Positions 1-7,969 of a stretch of 64,000 bases of DNA are shown here, in pieces (positions within the stretch are counted from its first letter, which is position 1; every line of letters begins with the position of its first letter). The position numbers and the translations under genes are program-made. The notes under the pieces are model-generated. The model was not told the DNA's origin, made no database searches, and saw nothing but the letters and a program-made list of their open reading frames with translations. The stretch comes from Shewanella marisflavi (GTDB lineage: Bacteria > Pseudomonadota > Gammaproteobacteria > Enterobacterales > Shewanellaceae), in assembly GCF_023283925.1 (NCBI RefSeq), contig NZ_JAKIKX010000001.1:868001-932000 (forward strand), in the 5' to 3' direction.

Positions 1-309
1 TCTCATTCGCATTTACATGTAAAGCTAACAGATCATCATGAGTGTGGTAGATAAAAGACAAATTGATTAAATTTTGTTTACTTTGTGGGATTTATGCTCG
101 ATATACCCCATTTGTGCCTGATATTCTGTTTTGCCTGCTTGCTTTTAACCTCTATGGGGAGTACACATTAGTAGACACTGAATGGATATTTACTTGGATT
201 TCGCCCATGCTTAAATAGGCGTTAAATGAAAAAAAAAGCGTTTCACCCCTTGTTTTTTCTTTCACTCATCCCAAGTTCATTATTGAAGTCATCCTAAAAA
301 GGAAAACCT
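1..309. other. Intergenic region upstream of the hibernation factor
   Basis: No convincing ORF on either strand. The region is AT-rich and presumably holds the promoter of the downstream gene. The only element I can point to is an AAAAAGG-type ribosome binding site ending about 8 bases before the ATG at 310. I see no tRNA and no clear terminator. Confidence 0.6.
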
Positions 310-666
310 ATGAAAATAAATCTTTCTGGTCACCACGTAGACATTACCGATTCAATAAAAGAGCATGTGAATCAAAAGTTTTCCAAAATCGCGACCCATT
401 TCCCCACGTTAATCTCACTCGATGTCATCATTGCCAAAGAGCATGGAGAGTATCAGGTCGAACTTAGTACGAATTATGAAGGTAGTCGGATATCAGCCTC
501 TGGGAGTGACGATGTTATGTATCCGGCTATAGCGGCTGCAGCCAAAAAACTTGATGCGGCGCTAAAGCATAGAAAAGGTCAGTTGAAGGCAGATTTACAT
601 CAAAAGCCAGTAAGTACGACACCAGAGATAGCCCATGAGATCATCCAAGAGATGAAATTGGTCTAA
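310..666 (+). CDS. raiA: Ribosome-associated inhibitor / hibernation factor (RaiA/HPF family)
   Basis: A 118-residue protein of the S30AE (RaiA/HPF) family, which binds the decoding centre of the 30S subunit in stationary phase or cold and blocks translation. It shows the family pattern: an N-terminal MKINLSGHHVDIT strand, a helix, the central YQVELST strand, the MYPAIAAAAKKLDAALK helix and a basic stretch (KHRKGQLKAD). At 118 residues it is longer than short HPF (about 95) and close to E. coli RaiA (113), whose C-terminal tail fills the mRNA channel; the tail here (about 95-118) fits RaiA better. It stands alone, with its own ribosome binding site and a strong terminator behind it. Confidence 0.88.
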   Translation: MKINLSGHHVDITDSIKEHVNQKFSKIATHFPTLISLDVIIAKEHGEYQVELSTNYEGSRISASGSDDVMYPAIAAAAKKLDAALKHRKGQLKADLHQKPVSTTPEIAHEIIQEMKLV

Positions 667-688
667 TCGGTGTCGAGTTTCATTGATA

Positions 689-716
689 AAAAACCACCCT
701 CTGGGTGGTTTTTTTA
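689..716 (+). terminator. Rho-independent terminator after raiA
   Basis: Stem CCACCC / GGGTGG with a TCT loop, extended by A/T pairs on both sides and followed by a run of seven T. It ends the raiA transcript and insulates it from the convergent gene at 727-1206. Confidence 0.9.
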
Positions 717-726
717 TGTCTGAAGA

Positions 727-1206
727 TCAGGGCAGACTTATTAATAAGCTGGGGCATTCAAGGTAAGTTGCATCTTCTTTATGGGCCAAACTTTGGATTA
801 GATGCAAAGTCTTGAGCGATATCCGATACTCGCCAGGTGCGATAACGTAGGCCTGAGAAAGCTGCAGCGATGCGGTTAACGGTTTATCCGTTGGTAACAG
901 CAGGTATTCATCGTCACTGGGCTGGCCGCGCTTGGCCAGTGCGCCTTGATACTCGAGAACTGTCTGGCGCTGAGTATCGGTTAGGGTCAAAAATTCACTA
1001 AACCAGGCATCGAAAGGTGTGGCACGGCTAAGCAGGTACCATTGGCTATCTGGCGGCGCGCTGATCTCAAAGGTGAGGCTATTTGCCTGGTCTGCCTTAT
1101 ATAGGCGACAGCTGGGCATGGCTTGCTGAGCAAGACTATTCATACTGACCATCCAAAGCATCAAGAGGCTAACTGATAAGTATCCTAAGGGATTTGACAT
1201 AAGCAT
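727..1206 (-). CDS. Secreted stand-alone M35 prodomain-like protein
   Basis: A 159-residue protein with an N-terminal signal peptide (hydrophobic core about 8-25, likely cleavage after SLA-Q). No peptidase motif is present. Residues about 86-120 align without gaps to the N-terminal non-catalytic domain of the M35 protease encoded just upstream: both have Y-x-G-A-x-x-K-R, then P-S-x-x-(D/E)-Y, x-x-L, and L-S-x-x-Y at the same spacing. It therefore looks like a free copy of the protease's beta-rich prodomain. It lies 101 bp downstream of the protease gene on the same strand, but behind a terminator. A role as inhibitor or chaperone is inference. Two conserved-looking cysteines (about 33 and 151) could form a disulfide. 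No good ribosome binding site; ATG 1200 is an alternative start. Confidence 0.6.
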   Translation of the reverse strand: MLMSNPLGYLSVSLLMLWMVSMNSLAQQAMPSCRLYKADQANSLTFEISAPPDSQWYLLSRATPFDAWFSEFLTLTDTQRQTVLEYQGALAKRGQPSDDEYLLLPTDKPLTASLQLSQAYVIAPGEYRISLKTLHLIQSLAHKEDATYLECPSLLISLP

Positions 1207-1255
1207 TTATCGAACAGACATCTATTGAACTTAAGTTTATTGGAACTGGTGAGAA

Positions 1256-1281
1256 CAAAAAAGGGCGGAAACTTCCGCCCA
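1256..1281 (-). terminator. Rho-independent terminator after the M35 protease gene
   Basis: Perfect stem GGGCGGAA / TTCCGCCC (1263-1280) followed, on the minus strand, by a run of six T. It separates the protease from the downstream prodomain-like gene, so the latter depends on read-through or its own promoter. Confidence 0.88.
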
Positions 1282-1307
1282 TAATGACAAGAAAGAGTAC
1301 AACCAGA

Positions 1308-2393
1308 TTAGTTCAAGTTAGGTGTGTTTTCAGCAAAATATTCATGGCTGTCAGCATTTTGTATTGCTTTAGCTGGATCGCTGATCGCCAATGATTTTGC
1401 ACCACTTTGGCCATAGACAATATCGTCGGTACCGGCCACGACATTAAAATGGCTGGTTTCATGGATAATAGTACCGCCTTTAGAGTCGGTACCTGTTGTC
1501 GGGGCAGACCAGAAGGCATTACACATGTAGATCTTATATGGCTGCGTTGGGTAAACATAAGCAAAGTATTGCTTCTTACAGCTGCAGTCGAAGGTGAGGG
1601 GCTCGTTGTTTAGCGCGTTATCAATTTTGCTGAAATTGTTGCTCACCGTGTTCCAGCGAGATGAGCTGTAAGCTCCAAACCAGGTGCTGTAACGCTGTGA
1701 ATTGCTGCTGGCAGTGGCTAGGTGCTGGTTCGCATCGGCTGACATGTTTTTTGCCGCGGCTAGACCCGCCAGAATATCGCTTTGTTGTGAGTTGCTGCAG
1801 CGTCCAGTGAAAGAGATGCCGTCTGGCGTCGTACCACCGCCATCACCAGTGCCGGGTTTACCTTTATTGGCACCGCCCTTAAACTCACGACCTTCCAAAT
1901 AGAAACTGGCAGATTCAGACTGTATCCCTTCGATACCGAGACGAGCCAGTTTTTTCGCCTGACCAGGGTTAGGAGAAAACAGTTGCATAGAGCTGACATC
2001 ATAACTGATCTCATAGTTGGCGGTTGCCGACATGTCATATAGTGAAGACAGCTCTACTTGGTAAGAGATACTCTCACCCGCTTTTAGCTTGATGTAGTCC
2101 TTATGGCTTGGTGCTGGGCGCTTGTAGTGAGCGCCTAAATAAGGACGAGCTTGACCATCTGCTGTGACTTTAAAGAGCGACTCTTCAACACCCTCTGCCG
2201 CCGTAAACCACTTAAGTAGTTTTACCGGTACATTCTCTTCGTTGGTTAACGTCAGGGTCACCATGACGTCTTGATCGCTACTAAAGCTGTCTTGGCTCAT
2301 TTGAAGTTTAGCGGCGATCCCATCGGCAAGAGCCGATTGACTTAGTAAGGTGGTTGCGATGGCGAGTGTTGATAATTTGAATAGTTTGCTCAT
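1308..2393 (-). CDS. M35 family (deuterolysin-like) zinc metalloendopeptidase, secreted
   Basis: A 361-residue exported protease. A signal peptide occupies about 1-23 (cleavage near ALA-D), followed by a beta-rich N-terminal domain (about 25-135), a Gly-rich linker (about 170-190) and an aspzincin catalytic domain. The zinc motif HETSH is followed by the family's GTDD-x-x-YG, whose Asp is the third zinc ligand, and the C-terminal NADSHEYF is also typical. Four cysteines in the catalytic domain suggest disulfides. Protein degradation outside the cytoplasm is the expected role. I chose ATG 2393, with an AAAGGA ribosome binding site 7 bases upstream, over the preceding TTG. It is followed by a terminator and then by a gene encoding a paralogue of its own N-terminal domain. 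Confidence 0.88.
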   Translation of the reverse strand: MSKLFKLSTLAIATTLLSQSALADGIAAKLQMSQDSFSSDQDVMVTLTLTNEENVPVKLLKWFTAAEGVEESLFKVTADGQARPYLGAHYKRPAPSHKDYIKLKAGESISYQVELSSLYDMSATANYEISYDVSSMQLFSPNPGQAKKLARLGIEGIQSESASFYLEGREFKGGANKGKPGTGDGGGTTPDGISFTGRCSNSQQSDILAGLAAAKNMSADANQHLATASSNSQRYSTWFGAYSSSRWNTVSNNFSKIDNALNNEPLTFDCSCKKQYFAYVYPTQPYKIYMCNAFWSAPTTGTDSKGGTIIHETSHFNVVAGTDDIVYGQSGAKSLAISDPAKAIQNADSHEYFAENTPNLN

Positions 2394-2863
2394 CAATTTT
2401 TCCTTTTGATTGAGGTTATTTTTATTGGTGTTAACAAATGTTACTCAGTTGTTACAATTTCGGAGTTTAATCTTATTAAGGTTTGAATAGCAAGCATTTA
2501 TTGGTGCTTTATTTTGTATAACACCAATTGGGTAGAGTATTGGTCTTTATCTTTTGGGGTGGGGAGAGGTTCAGTTTGAAGTCAGCTAACTTTTAGAGGT
2601 ATGGGATGGTTTGCGGTGGGTTATGAAGGTGAGGTTAGTGGTCATTAGCGCCTGTTATCGTTTTCTCTCACAGTACGGTTTTTAGGTTTTCATATTCATC
2701 TCATTCAGGGCATCGACTGGGTCTTTCAACTTGGCGTTGTGCAAGCGCTTTGTCGCAGGAATTATAATTTAAGTTGCACACAACTTAATTTGGGGGTATA
2801 ACTTGGGTCAAATGAATTGCGCGCAATTTAAATTTATCTTTTGAAGTGATCTTAGGAGTTAAC
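2394..2863. other. Intergenic region between the M35 protease and ohr
   Basis: About 470 bp without a supportable gene. The right part holds two palindromes listed separately, just before ohr. The left part is presumably the divergent promoter region for the protease. I see no other structure. Confidence 0.6.
2769..2828. promoter_or_regulatory. Pair of palindromic operators upstream of ohr
   Basis: Two inverted repeats: TTAAGTTG-CACA-CAACTTAA (2769-2788) and the perfect 14-mer AATTGCGCGCAATT (2815-2828), with centres about 43 bp (four helical turns) apart. Both have the TTG-N4-CAA core seen in many MarR/OhrR-type operators. They lie 36-95 bp before the ohr start, which fits repression by an OhrR-like sensor of organic peroxides. 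No such regulator gene is visible in this window. Confidence 0.6.
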
Positions 2864-3286
2864 ATGAAAACCTTATATGAAACCCAAGCAACAGCCAGTG
2901 CAGGGCGTAATGGCCAGGTAGCAACCGATGATGGCAAGCTATCTATTGCTCTTAGCTACCCTAAAGAGATGGGCGGAACTGGCGAGGCGAGCAACCCGGA
3001 ACAGTTATTTGCGGCGGGCTACAGCGCTTGTTTCTCAAATGCCATTTTGCATGTTGCCAAAGAAGCAAAAGTCAAATTGTCTCAGGCGCCAGTCACCGCT
3101 AAGGTCGGTATAGGGCCTCGCGCCGAAGGCGGTTTTGCCTTGACTGTGGCCCTAAGTGTCGAGCTGGATTTGCCGCAGGAGCAAGCTTCTGAATTGGTTA
3201 AAACGGCTCACCAGATTTGTCCTTACTCTAACGCCGTACGCAACAACATTGACGTAGGACTAATGGTTAATGGTGAGTCTTTGTAA
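2864..3286 (+). CDS. ohr: Organic hydroperoxide resistance protein (Ohr, OsmC family)
   Basis: A 140-residue thiol peroxidase that reduces organic hydroperoxides. The two redox cysteines of the family are visible: one in GYSACFSNA and one in ICPYSNAVRNN near the C-terminus. The N-terminus MKTLYETQATASAGRNG is characteristic of Ohr rather than OsmC. A GTG-started extension from 2846 is possible, but ATG 2864 has AGGAG about 6 bases upstream and gives the normal family length. The DoxX-like gene follows at once and is probably co-transcribed. The two upstream palindromes suggest peroxide-responsive repression. Confidence 0.93.
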   Translation: MKTLYETQATASAGRNGQVATDDGKLSIALSYPKEMGGTGEASNPEQLFAAGYSACFSNAILHVAKEAKVKLSQAPVTAKVGIGPRAEGGFALTVALSVELDLPQEQASELVKTAHQICPYSNAVRNNIDVGLMVNGESL

Positions 3287-3295
3287 GTGCAAGTT

Positions 3296-3718
3296 ATGAA
3301 TACTCATTCGATGGATGAACGATTCGCTTCTGCGGGTATCATAGTTGGGCGTATCATGCTTGCGCTCTATTTTCTTGTCCCTGGGCTCATGAAGTTTGTC
3401 AGTTGGGATATGCATGTAGCCTTAATGGAGCGACATCAGATGGTGCTAATTCCGCTGCTGCTTGCCAGTGCCGGCGTTAGCCAGATTGTGGCGGGCATTT
3501 GTTTAATATTAAACCGTTATACGTCAGTGATTGCTTCGCTGTTAGCTATGATGGTGTTACTGATTAACGTTACACTGCATGATTTTTGGCATTTCGAAGG
3601 GCTTGAAGCGGCACATGAGATGCAAAATTTCATTAAGAATCTAGGTATATTCGCAGGTTTACTGGTGTTGGCTGGCCACAGTCACCTTAAGCACCGGGGT
3701 AACAAGGGGTTTCGCTAG
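3296..3718 (+). CDS. DoxX family inner-membrane protein
   Basis: About 140 residues with four hydrophobic segments (about 17-35, 50-70, 80-98 and 115-133), as in the DoxX/SURF4 family. The typical GRIMLALYFLVPGLMKF first helix is present, as is the HDFWHFEG loop found in the subgroup of small DoxX proteins. The reaction is unknown; some family members act with quinone or thiol redox partners. It starts 9 bases after the ohr stop (ATG 3296; an in-frame GTG at 3287 is also possible), so a joint role in peroxide or redox stress is likely. A terminator follows at 3864. Confidence 0.82.
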   Translation: MNTHSMDERFASAGIIVGRIMLALYFLVPGLMKFVSWDMHVALMERHQMVLIPLLLASAGVSQIVAGICLILNRYTSVIASLLAMMVLLINVTLHDFWHFEGLEAAHEMQNFIKNLGIFAGLLVLAGHSHLKHRGNKGFR

Positions 3719-3863
3719 GTCTAGTATAGATAATCCGTAAGCCTGAATTTGTCAGCCATTGCCTATGGGGGTCAGTTATTGTAACGTTCCCTAATGACCT
3801 GGCTTGTATAAATGTCTGCAAAATGGCGCATAGATAAGCTAGATCTTCACCAGGACACAATGA

Positions 3864-3889
3864 AAGGCCCCATCCTATGGGGCTTTTTT
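3864..3889 (+). terminator. Rho-independent terminator after ohr-doxX
   Basis: Stem AGGCCCCAT / ATGGGGCT with a short CCT loop followed by six T. It overlaps the last bases of the convergent LysR gene, so it may also help end that transcript, although the opposite strand lacks a good T-run. Confidence 0.85.
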
Positions 3890-4829
3890 ATAGCTTGTGT
3901 TTGGCGAGCTCGGTCAGCAACATTTCGCGTCCCTCGCTTTCCACATGGGTCAAAAAGGCCTGGGCGATTGCCGAGGGACGTTTAGATTTTAGCCAGAGGA
4001 AATACCAGTTGGAGTTGATCGGCAGCTCCTTAACATTTAGCTGAGCCAATCCGGTATTACCACCAAAGGCGAGGGTATGGGCCGAGAGTATGCTGACGCC
4101 TAGCCCTGACATTACAGAGTGCTTGATCGCTTCGTTGCTCTCTATGGTCATCTTGACGTTGAGTTTAACGCCCTGTTTAGCCATAAAGCGCTCGATGGCC
4201 AAGCGAGTGCCCGAGCCATTTTCACGCATCAAGAAGGGCGCCTCGCAGAGCTCTGCCAGAGAGACGCCTTCCTGACTGACGAAGGGATGATTCTCGGGGG
4301 CTATGGCCACCAGGGGATTGTTGAAAAATTCTATGCTCTCGGTATTGAGCTCTCCTGGCGGGTGACTGAACACATAAAAGTCATCAATCCCTTGTTTGAG
4401 TCGCTCGATGATCTGTTGTCGGTTACCCACATTTAGCTGAACGGCGACATTGGGGTAACGCTCGCAAAAGGGGCCCAGCAGATGGGGAATAAAGTACTTT
4501 GAGGTGGTCACCACGGCCAGACGCAGGGTGCCCGACTTTAACTCTCCCATATCGGAAAGGGACATTTCTAGCCGCGCAAAACTGTCGAGGATTTCGGTCG
4601 CTGCCTTAACGACCTCCAATCCCGCTTCGGTAAATACCACCTTACGCCCGACAATGTTATACAGCGGAAAACCTATCACTTCAGCCAGTTTTTTTAGCTG
4701 CATAGAGATGGTGGGCTGAGTGAGGTGCAGTGTTTCTGCCGCGCCACTGACACTGCCACAGTCATAGACAGCCAATAAGATCTCCATCTGTCTGAGGGTG
4801 CCTAAGTGTGCCTGTAGCCTAAGAGACAT
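3888..4829 (-). CDS. LysR-type transcriptional regulator, CbbR-like
   Basis: A 313-residue LysR regulator. An N-terminal winged helix-turn-helix (about 10-70, with GSVSGAAETLHLTQPTISMQLKKLAE) is followed by a two-lobed effector domain (about 90-300). The MQLKKLAE form of the recognition helix end and the FPLYNIVGRKVVFTEAG wing resemble CbbR/RbcR-type regulators of carbon-fixation genes. The gene is divergent from a bicarbonate-transporter operon, with palindromic LysR-like sites between them, so it most likely controls that operon and itself. ATG 4829 has GGAG 8 bases upstream; GTG 4838 is the alternative. The effector is unknown. Confidence 0.85.
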   Translation of the reverse strand: MSLRLQAHLGTLRQMEILLAVYDCGSVSGAAETLHLTQPTISMQLKKLAEVIGFPLYNIVGRKVVFTEAGLEVVKAATEILDSFARLEMSLSDMGELKSGTLRLAVVTTSKYFIPHLLGPFCERYPNVAVQLNVGNRQQIIERLKQGIDDFYVFSHPPGELNTESIEFFNNPLVAIAPENHPFVSQEGVSLAELCEAPFLMRENGSGTRLAIERFMAKQGVKLNVKMTIESNEAIKHSVMSGLGVSILSAHTLAFGGNTGLAQLNVKELPINSNWYFLWLKSKRPSAIAQAFLTHVESEGREMLLTELAKHKL

Positions 4830-4845
4830 AGTCGTCACTCCATGT

Positions 4846-4889
4846 ATAGATTTTTATCTATATAAAAACATAAAAATATCTATTTTTAT
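4846..4889. promoter_or_regulatory. Two AT-rich palindromes in the LysR/transporter divergent promoter
   Basis: ATAGAT-TTTT-ATCTAT (4846-4861) and ATAAAAAT-ATCT-ATTTTTAT (4870-4889) are perfect inverted repeats, with centres 26 bp apart. Both match the loose T-N11-A pattern of LysR operators. They lie just upstream of the regulator's start and about 80-125 bp before the small membrane protein gene. Confidence 0.6.
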
Positions 4890-4970
4890 ATATAAATTAT
4901 TTTTGGCAAGATCGTCTCTATTGAAAGAACACCGAAAACATTGCGGTATCAGTCGTAAACGGGGGATCTT

Positions 4971-5207
4971 ATGAAACACCTATTTCAATTTGTTTTGGCA
5001 GAGAAACAATCACTTTTCAGTATCTTTGTTGGCTTAATGGTTGCGGCACTCGCCTTTGCCACCATGAATGAAGGTCACAACGGTATGGGACTGCTTATTG
5101 TTGGCATCAGTCTGATTTCACTGAGTCTAGTGTCAATTGCCATCAAGATGTCATCTAAGCGTCGTGCCGTAAAACCTGCGCCTAGCCTGCAAGTCAAGGG
5201 CGCATAA
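4971..5207 (+). CDS. Small two-helix membrane protein preceding the SbtA-like transporter
   Basis: A 78-residue protein with two hydrophobic stretches (about 15-33 and 39-60) and a basic C-terminal tail (KMSSKRRAVKPAP), predicting an inner-membrane hairpin. I do not recognise a named family. Its stop is one base before the transporter's ATG, so the two are translationally coupled and may work together. It is not SbtB-like, which is a soluble PII protein of about 110 residues. An accessory subunit or regulator of the transporter is a guess from position only. Confidence 0.7.
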   Translation: MKHLFQFVLAEKQSLFSIFVGLMVAALAFATMNEGHNGMGLLIVGISLISLSLVSIAIKMSSKRRAVKPAPSLQVKGA

Positions 5208-5208
5208 G

Positions 5209-6141
5209 ATGCAGCTCGATATCACGATAGCCTTTTTTATCCTCGGCGCCTTGGCAACGTTATTGAGATCTGACATCCAGTTTCCAAAGGCGCTGTATCA
5301 GAGTCTGACTCTATTTCTTATGTTGGCCATCGGTCTTAAAGGTGGCGTGGCGTTGTCTAAATACGGCTCGATAGCCCTTTTGCCTCAGTCACTTTTGGTG
5401 ATTGGGCTTGGTTTGGTTCTTCCTCTGATCGCCTTTCCCATTCTGCGTTTTATCGGCCAGCTTAAGCTTGAAGATGCGGCCTCTATCGCCGCTCACTACG
5501 GCTCTGTCAGTATAGGCACCTATGCAGTGGCCGTGGCCTTTCTCGAGACGCAAAACATCAGTTATGAAGCCTATTTCCCGCTATTTGTGGTGTTGCTGGA
5601 GGTCCCAGCCATTGCGGTAGGTATCGCCCTTGCTAGACGTTCGGGTACTAATGTTAAGTGGCGCGAGCTGATTCATGAAGTGTTTTGCAATCAAAGCTTA
5701 GTACTGCTCGTCGGTGCCCTAATCATTGGCTACTTGTGGGCTGAGCGTATTGAAGGGATCACGCCGCTCTTCTTCAACCTGTTTCATGGCATATTGGCAC
5801 TCTTCTTACTTGAGATGGGCATGCTCGCGGCCAGCAGGCTTAAAGATCTCAAGCATATGGGCAACTTTATGCTGGCGTTCGGCGTATTTATGCCGCTGCT
5901 CGGCGGTTTATTGGGCTGTATTTTAGGTTTGCAGATGGGGCTGTCGAACGGCGGCGCAACTTTACTGGCTGTACTGGGGGCTAGCGCGTCTTATATCGCG
6001 GTGCCGGCGGCCATGCGGGTCGCTATTCCCGAAGCCAACCAGAGTCTGTCGATCACCTATTCATTAGCAATTACATTTCCGTTCAACGTATTGGTGGGCA
6101 TACCTACCTATGCGCTGTTCACAAATTGGTTATCAAATTAA
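5209..6141 (+). CDS. SbtA-type sodium-dependent bicarbonate transporter
   Basis: A 310-residue integral membrane protein with about ten hydrophobic segments, of the SbtA (DUF897) family. It shows the family's gated duplication: the early LKGGVALSK motif near residue 45, the AAHYGSVSIGTYAVAVAFLE motif (about 98-117) and the late GASASYIAVPAAMRVAIPEANQSLSITYSLAITFPFNVLVGIP segment. SbtA proteins take up HCO3- with Na+. It is preceded without a gap by a small membrane protein and followed 9 bp later by purE. As purK consumes bicarbonate, the arrangement suggests supply of bicarbonate for purine synthesis (inference). A divergent LysR regulator probably controls it. Confidence 0.85.
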   Translation: MQLDITIAFFILGALATLLRSDIQFPKALYQSLTLFLMLAIGLKGGVALSKYGSIALLPQSLLVIGLGLVLPLIAFPILRFIGQLKLEDAASIAAHYGSVSIGTYAVAVAFLETQNISYEAYFPLFVVLLEVPAIAVGIALARRSGTNVKWRELIHEVFCNQSLVLLVGALIIGYLWAERIEGITPLFFNLFHGILALFLLEMGMLAASRLKDLKHMGNFMLAFGVFMPLLGGLLGCILGLQMGLSNGGATLLAVLGASASYIAVPAAMRVAIPEANQSLSITYSLAITFPFNVLVGIPTYALFTNWLSN

Positions 6142-6150
6142 GAGGCACGT

Positions 6151-6633
6151 ATGAGTAAAGCAAGAGTAGCAATCATCATGGGTTCACAGAGCGATTGGCC
6201 GACCATGAAAAATGCCACCACAGTCCTGGATGCCCTGGGTATCGCTTACAGTAAACAGGTGGTTTCGGCCCATCGCACGCCTGAGCGTCTGGTGAGCTTT
6301 AGCCATGGCGCAGCAGACGAGGGGATTGAGGTGATTATCGCTGGTGCCGGCGGCGCGGCGCATCTGCCGGGCATGACGGCGGCCATGACACATCTCCCGG
6401 TGATCGCTGTACCCGTAATGAGTAAGGCCCTAAAAGGAATGGATAGCCTGCTGTCTATCGTGCAGATGCCAAAAGGAGTCGCGGTAGCCACTCAGGCAAT
6501 TGGCGATTCAGGCGCCTTTAACGCCGGCCTAATGGCAGCGCAAATCTTGGCGCTGGGCGATGCAGAACTGACCAAGCGTCTATGTGACTGGCGCGCTAGC
6601 CAAACCTCAGGTGTGCCGCTGGAGGTAGAATAA
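6151..6633 (+). CDS. purE: N5-carboxyaminoimidazole ribonucleotide mutase
   Basis: A 160-residue class I PurE. It moves the carboxyl group of N5-CAIR to C4, giving CAIR, in de novo purine synthesis. The family signatures are visible: GSQSDWPTM near the N-terminus, [10 protein letters not shown] (catalytic His about 44) and [11 protein letters not shown]. It begins 9 bp after the bicarbonate transporter and its stop shares a base with the purK start, so the transporter, purE and purK form one transcription unit. No promoter or PurR-like site is evident between transporter and purE. Confidence 0.97.
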   Translation: MSKARVAIIMGSQSDWPTMKNATTVLDALGIAYSKQVVSAHRTPERLVSFSHGAADEGIEVIIAGAGGAAHLPGMTAAMTHLPVIAVPVMSKALKGMDSLLSIVQMPKGVAVATQAIGDSGAFNAGLMAAQILALGDAELTKRLCDWRASQTSGVPLEVE

Positions 6634-7730
6634 TGCGCATTGGCATCATAGGTTGTGGTCAGCTGGCGCGTATGATGGCACTAGCGGGCATTCCCTTAGG
6701 CCTTAAATTTAGCTTTGTGGCCGATGGTGGCCCTGATACGGATCTCAGTTGTGTCGAAGGCCTGGGTCCTGTGGTTCCCTGGCAGCCAGGACAGAGTGTA
6801 AGCGAACTCTTTAAGGCCTTGGGAAATCCGGACGTTATCACGGTCGAGAAGGAGCAGGTGGATCTGGATTTAGTGCGAGCACTCGAAGCACATTGCACTA
6901 TTAGGCCCAATGTTGACAGTATTGCCAAGTGCAAGAGTCGTATTCATGAAAAGCAGCTGTTAGCCCAGCTTGATATTCCTTGCGCGCCTTTTACCTATGA
7001 CGTCAGCCTCGAAGAGAGTGCCAAGACATTAGGTTACCCCATGGTGATCAAGTCGCTCGATGAAGGTTATGACGGCAAAAATCAGTGGGTAGTGCGTAGC
7101 GATGAGGATCTTGCCAAGGTGTCGCCTGAGCTGAAAGCAGGTCATTATTTGGCTGAGCAATGGATCCCCTTTGACGCCGAGGTATCTATTATCGGTGTGC
7201 GTAGTGCAAGTGGTGAGGTGAGCTGTTATCCCCTAACCGAGAACCAACATCAGAACGGTATTCTGGTGCGCTCAATGGCACCGGCTAGAGGGTTAAGTGC
7301 CGAGATGGTGCTGCAAGCGCAAACTTATATGAGCAGGTTGCTGGAAGCACAGCAGTATGTGGGCGTACTTGCCATGGAGCTGTTTGTGGTGGGTGATAAG
7401 CTGCTGGTCAACGAGTTGGCGCCAAGGGTGCACAATAGCGGTCACTGGACCCAGCTCGGCGCTCAGACTTGCCAGTTTGAGAACCATATACGCGCCGTCG
7501 CCGGACTCGCCCTAGGGGCCACTTCGGCCATAGGTAAGACGGGCATGCTCAACCTGTTAGGGGTTGCTGCACCACCTATGGACGCCCTGAGTGCCAACGC
7601 TAGCCTGCACTGGTACAACAAGGTCGCCAAGCCCAACCGCAAGCTAGGACACATCAACTTCATGATGGATGATTACGGTCAACTCGCTAGCCAGATGCAA
7701 AGCGTCGAACAGTCGCTGGTGAAGTGCTAA
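6633..7730 (+). CDS. purK: N5-carboxyaminoimidazole ribonucleotide synthase (ATP-grasp)
   Basis: A 365-residue ATP-grasp enzyme that joins AIR, bicarbonate and ATP to make N5-CAIR, the substrate of PurE. The N-terminal GIIGCGQLARMMALAG motif, the ATP-grasp lysine region (MVIKSLDEGYDGKNQWV) and the metal-binding LLVNELAPRVHNSGHWT motif are all present. It overlaps purE by one base (TAATG). This is the last gene of the unit and is followed by a strong terminator. It sits immediately outside the genomic island. Confidence 0.97.
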   Translation: MRIGIIGCGQLARMMALAGIPLGLKFSFVADGGPDTDLSCVEGLGPVVPWQPGQSVSELFKALGNPDVITVEKEQVDLDLVRALEAHCTIRPNVDSIAKCKSRIHEKQLLAQLDIPCAPFTYDVSLEESAKTLGYPMVIKSLDEGYDGKNQWVVRSDEDLAKVSPELKAGHYLAEQWIPFDAEVSIIGVRSASGEVSCYPLTENQHQNGILVRSMAPARGLSAEMVLQAQTYMSRLLEAQQYVGVLAMELFVVGDKLLVNELAPRVHNSGHWTQLGAQTCQFENHIRAVAGLALGATSAIGKTGMLNLLGVAAPPMDALSANASLHWYNKVAKPNRKLGHINFMMDDYGQLASQMQSVEQSLVKC

Positions 7731-7789
7731 GTTAAGTGCCAACGGCTAGCTAAGTGGATTAGGATTGAGAGTCTTAAACCGTTAATGTC

Positions 7790-7822
7790 AAAAGCCCCGA
7801 CAAAATATGCCGGGGCTTTTTT
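7790..7822 (+). terminator. Rho-independent terminator after purK
   Basis: Stem AAAGCCCCG / CGGGGCTTT with an 11-base loop, followed by T-rich sequence. It ends the transporter-purEK transcript. Confidence 0.9.
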
Positions 7823-7888
7823 GTGTCTTAACATCTGAATTTAAATACTTTATTTGGCTTTAGTGGGTAATGTAAAAGCCGACAGATA

Positions 7889-7929
7889 CAAAAAAGCCGC
7901 TAAACCCGTCTGGTAAGGGTTTAGCGGCC
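7889..7929 (-). terminator. Minus-strand terminator, probably the original ssrA terminator
   Basis: A perfect 12-bp stem GCCGCTAAACCC / GGGTTTAGCGGC (7896-7928) is followed on the minus strand by six T. No minus-strand gene lies directly before it apart from island sequence. If the island is removed, the 3' end of ssrA (minus strand) comes to lie about 26 bases before this hairpin, so it is best read as the displaced terminator of tmRNA. Confidence 0.75.
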
Positions 7930-7954
7930 TTTGAAGGTCATTGCTAACCTTTGT

Positions 7955-7969
7955 ATTGGTGGGGCGGCG
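7955..7969. repeat. Putative distal attachment site (copy of the ssrA 3' end)
   Basis: ATTGGTGGGGCGGCG matches the 3' end of ssrA at 25914-25929 (ATTGGTGGAGGCGGCG), except for one missing base, which corresponds to a position in the tmRNA acceptor stem. With the integrase adjacent to ssrA at the other end, these mark the likely borders of an 18 kb island. The short, imperfect match leaves some doubt about the exact crossover. Confidence 0.65.
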
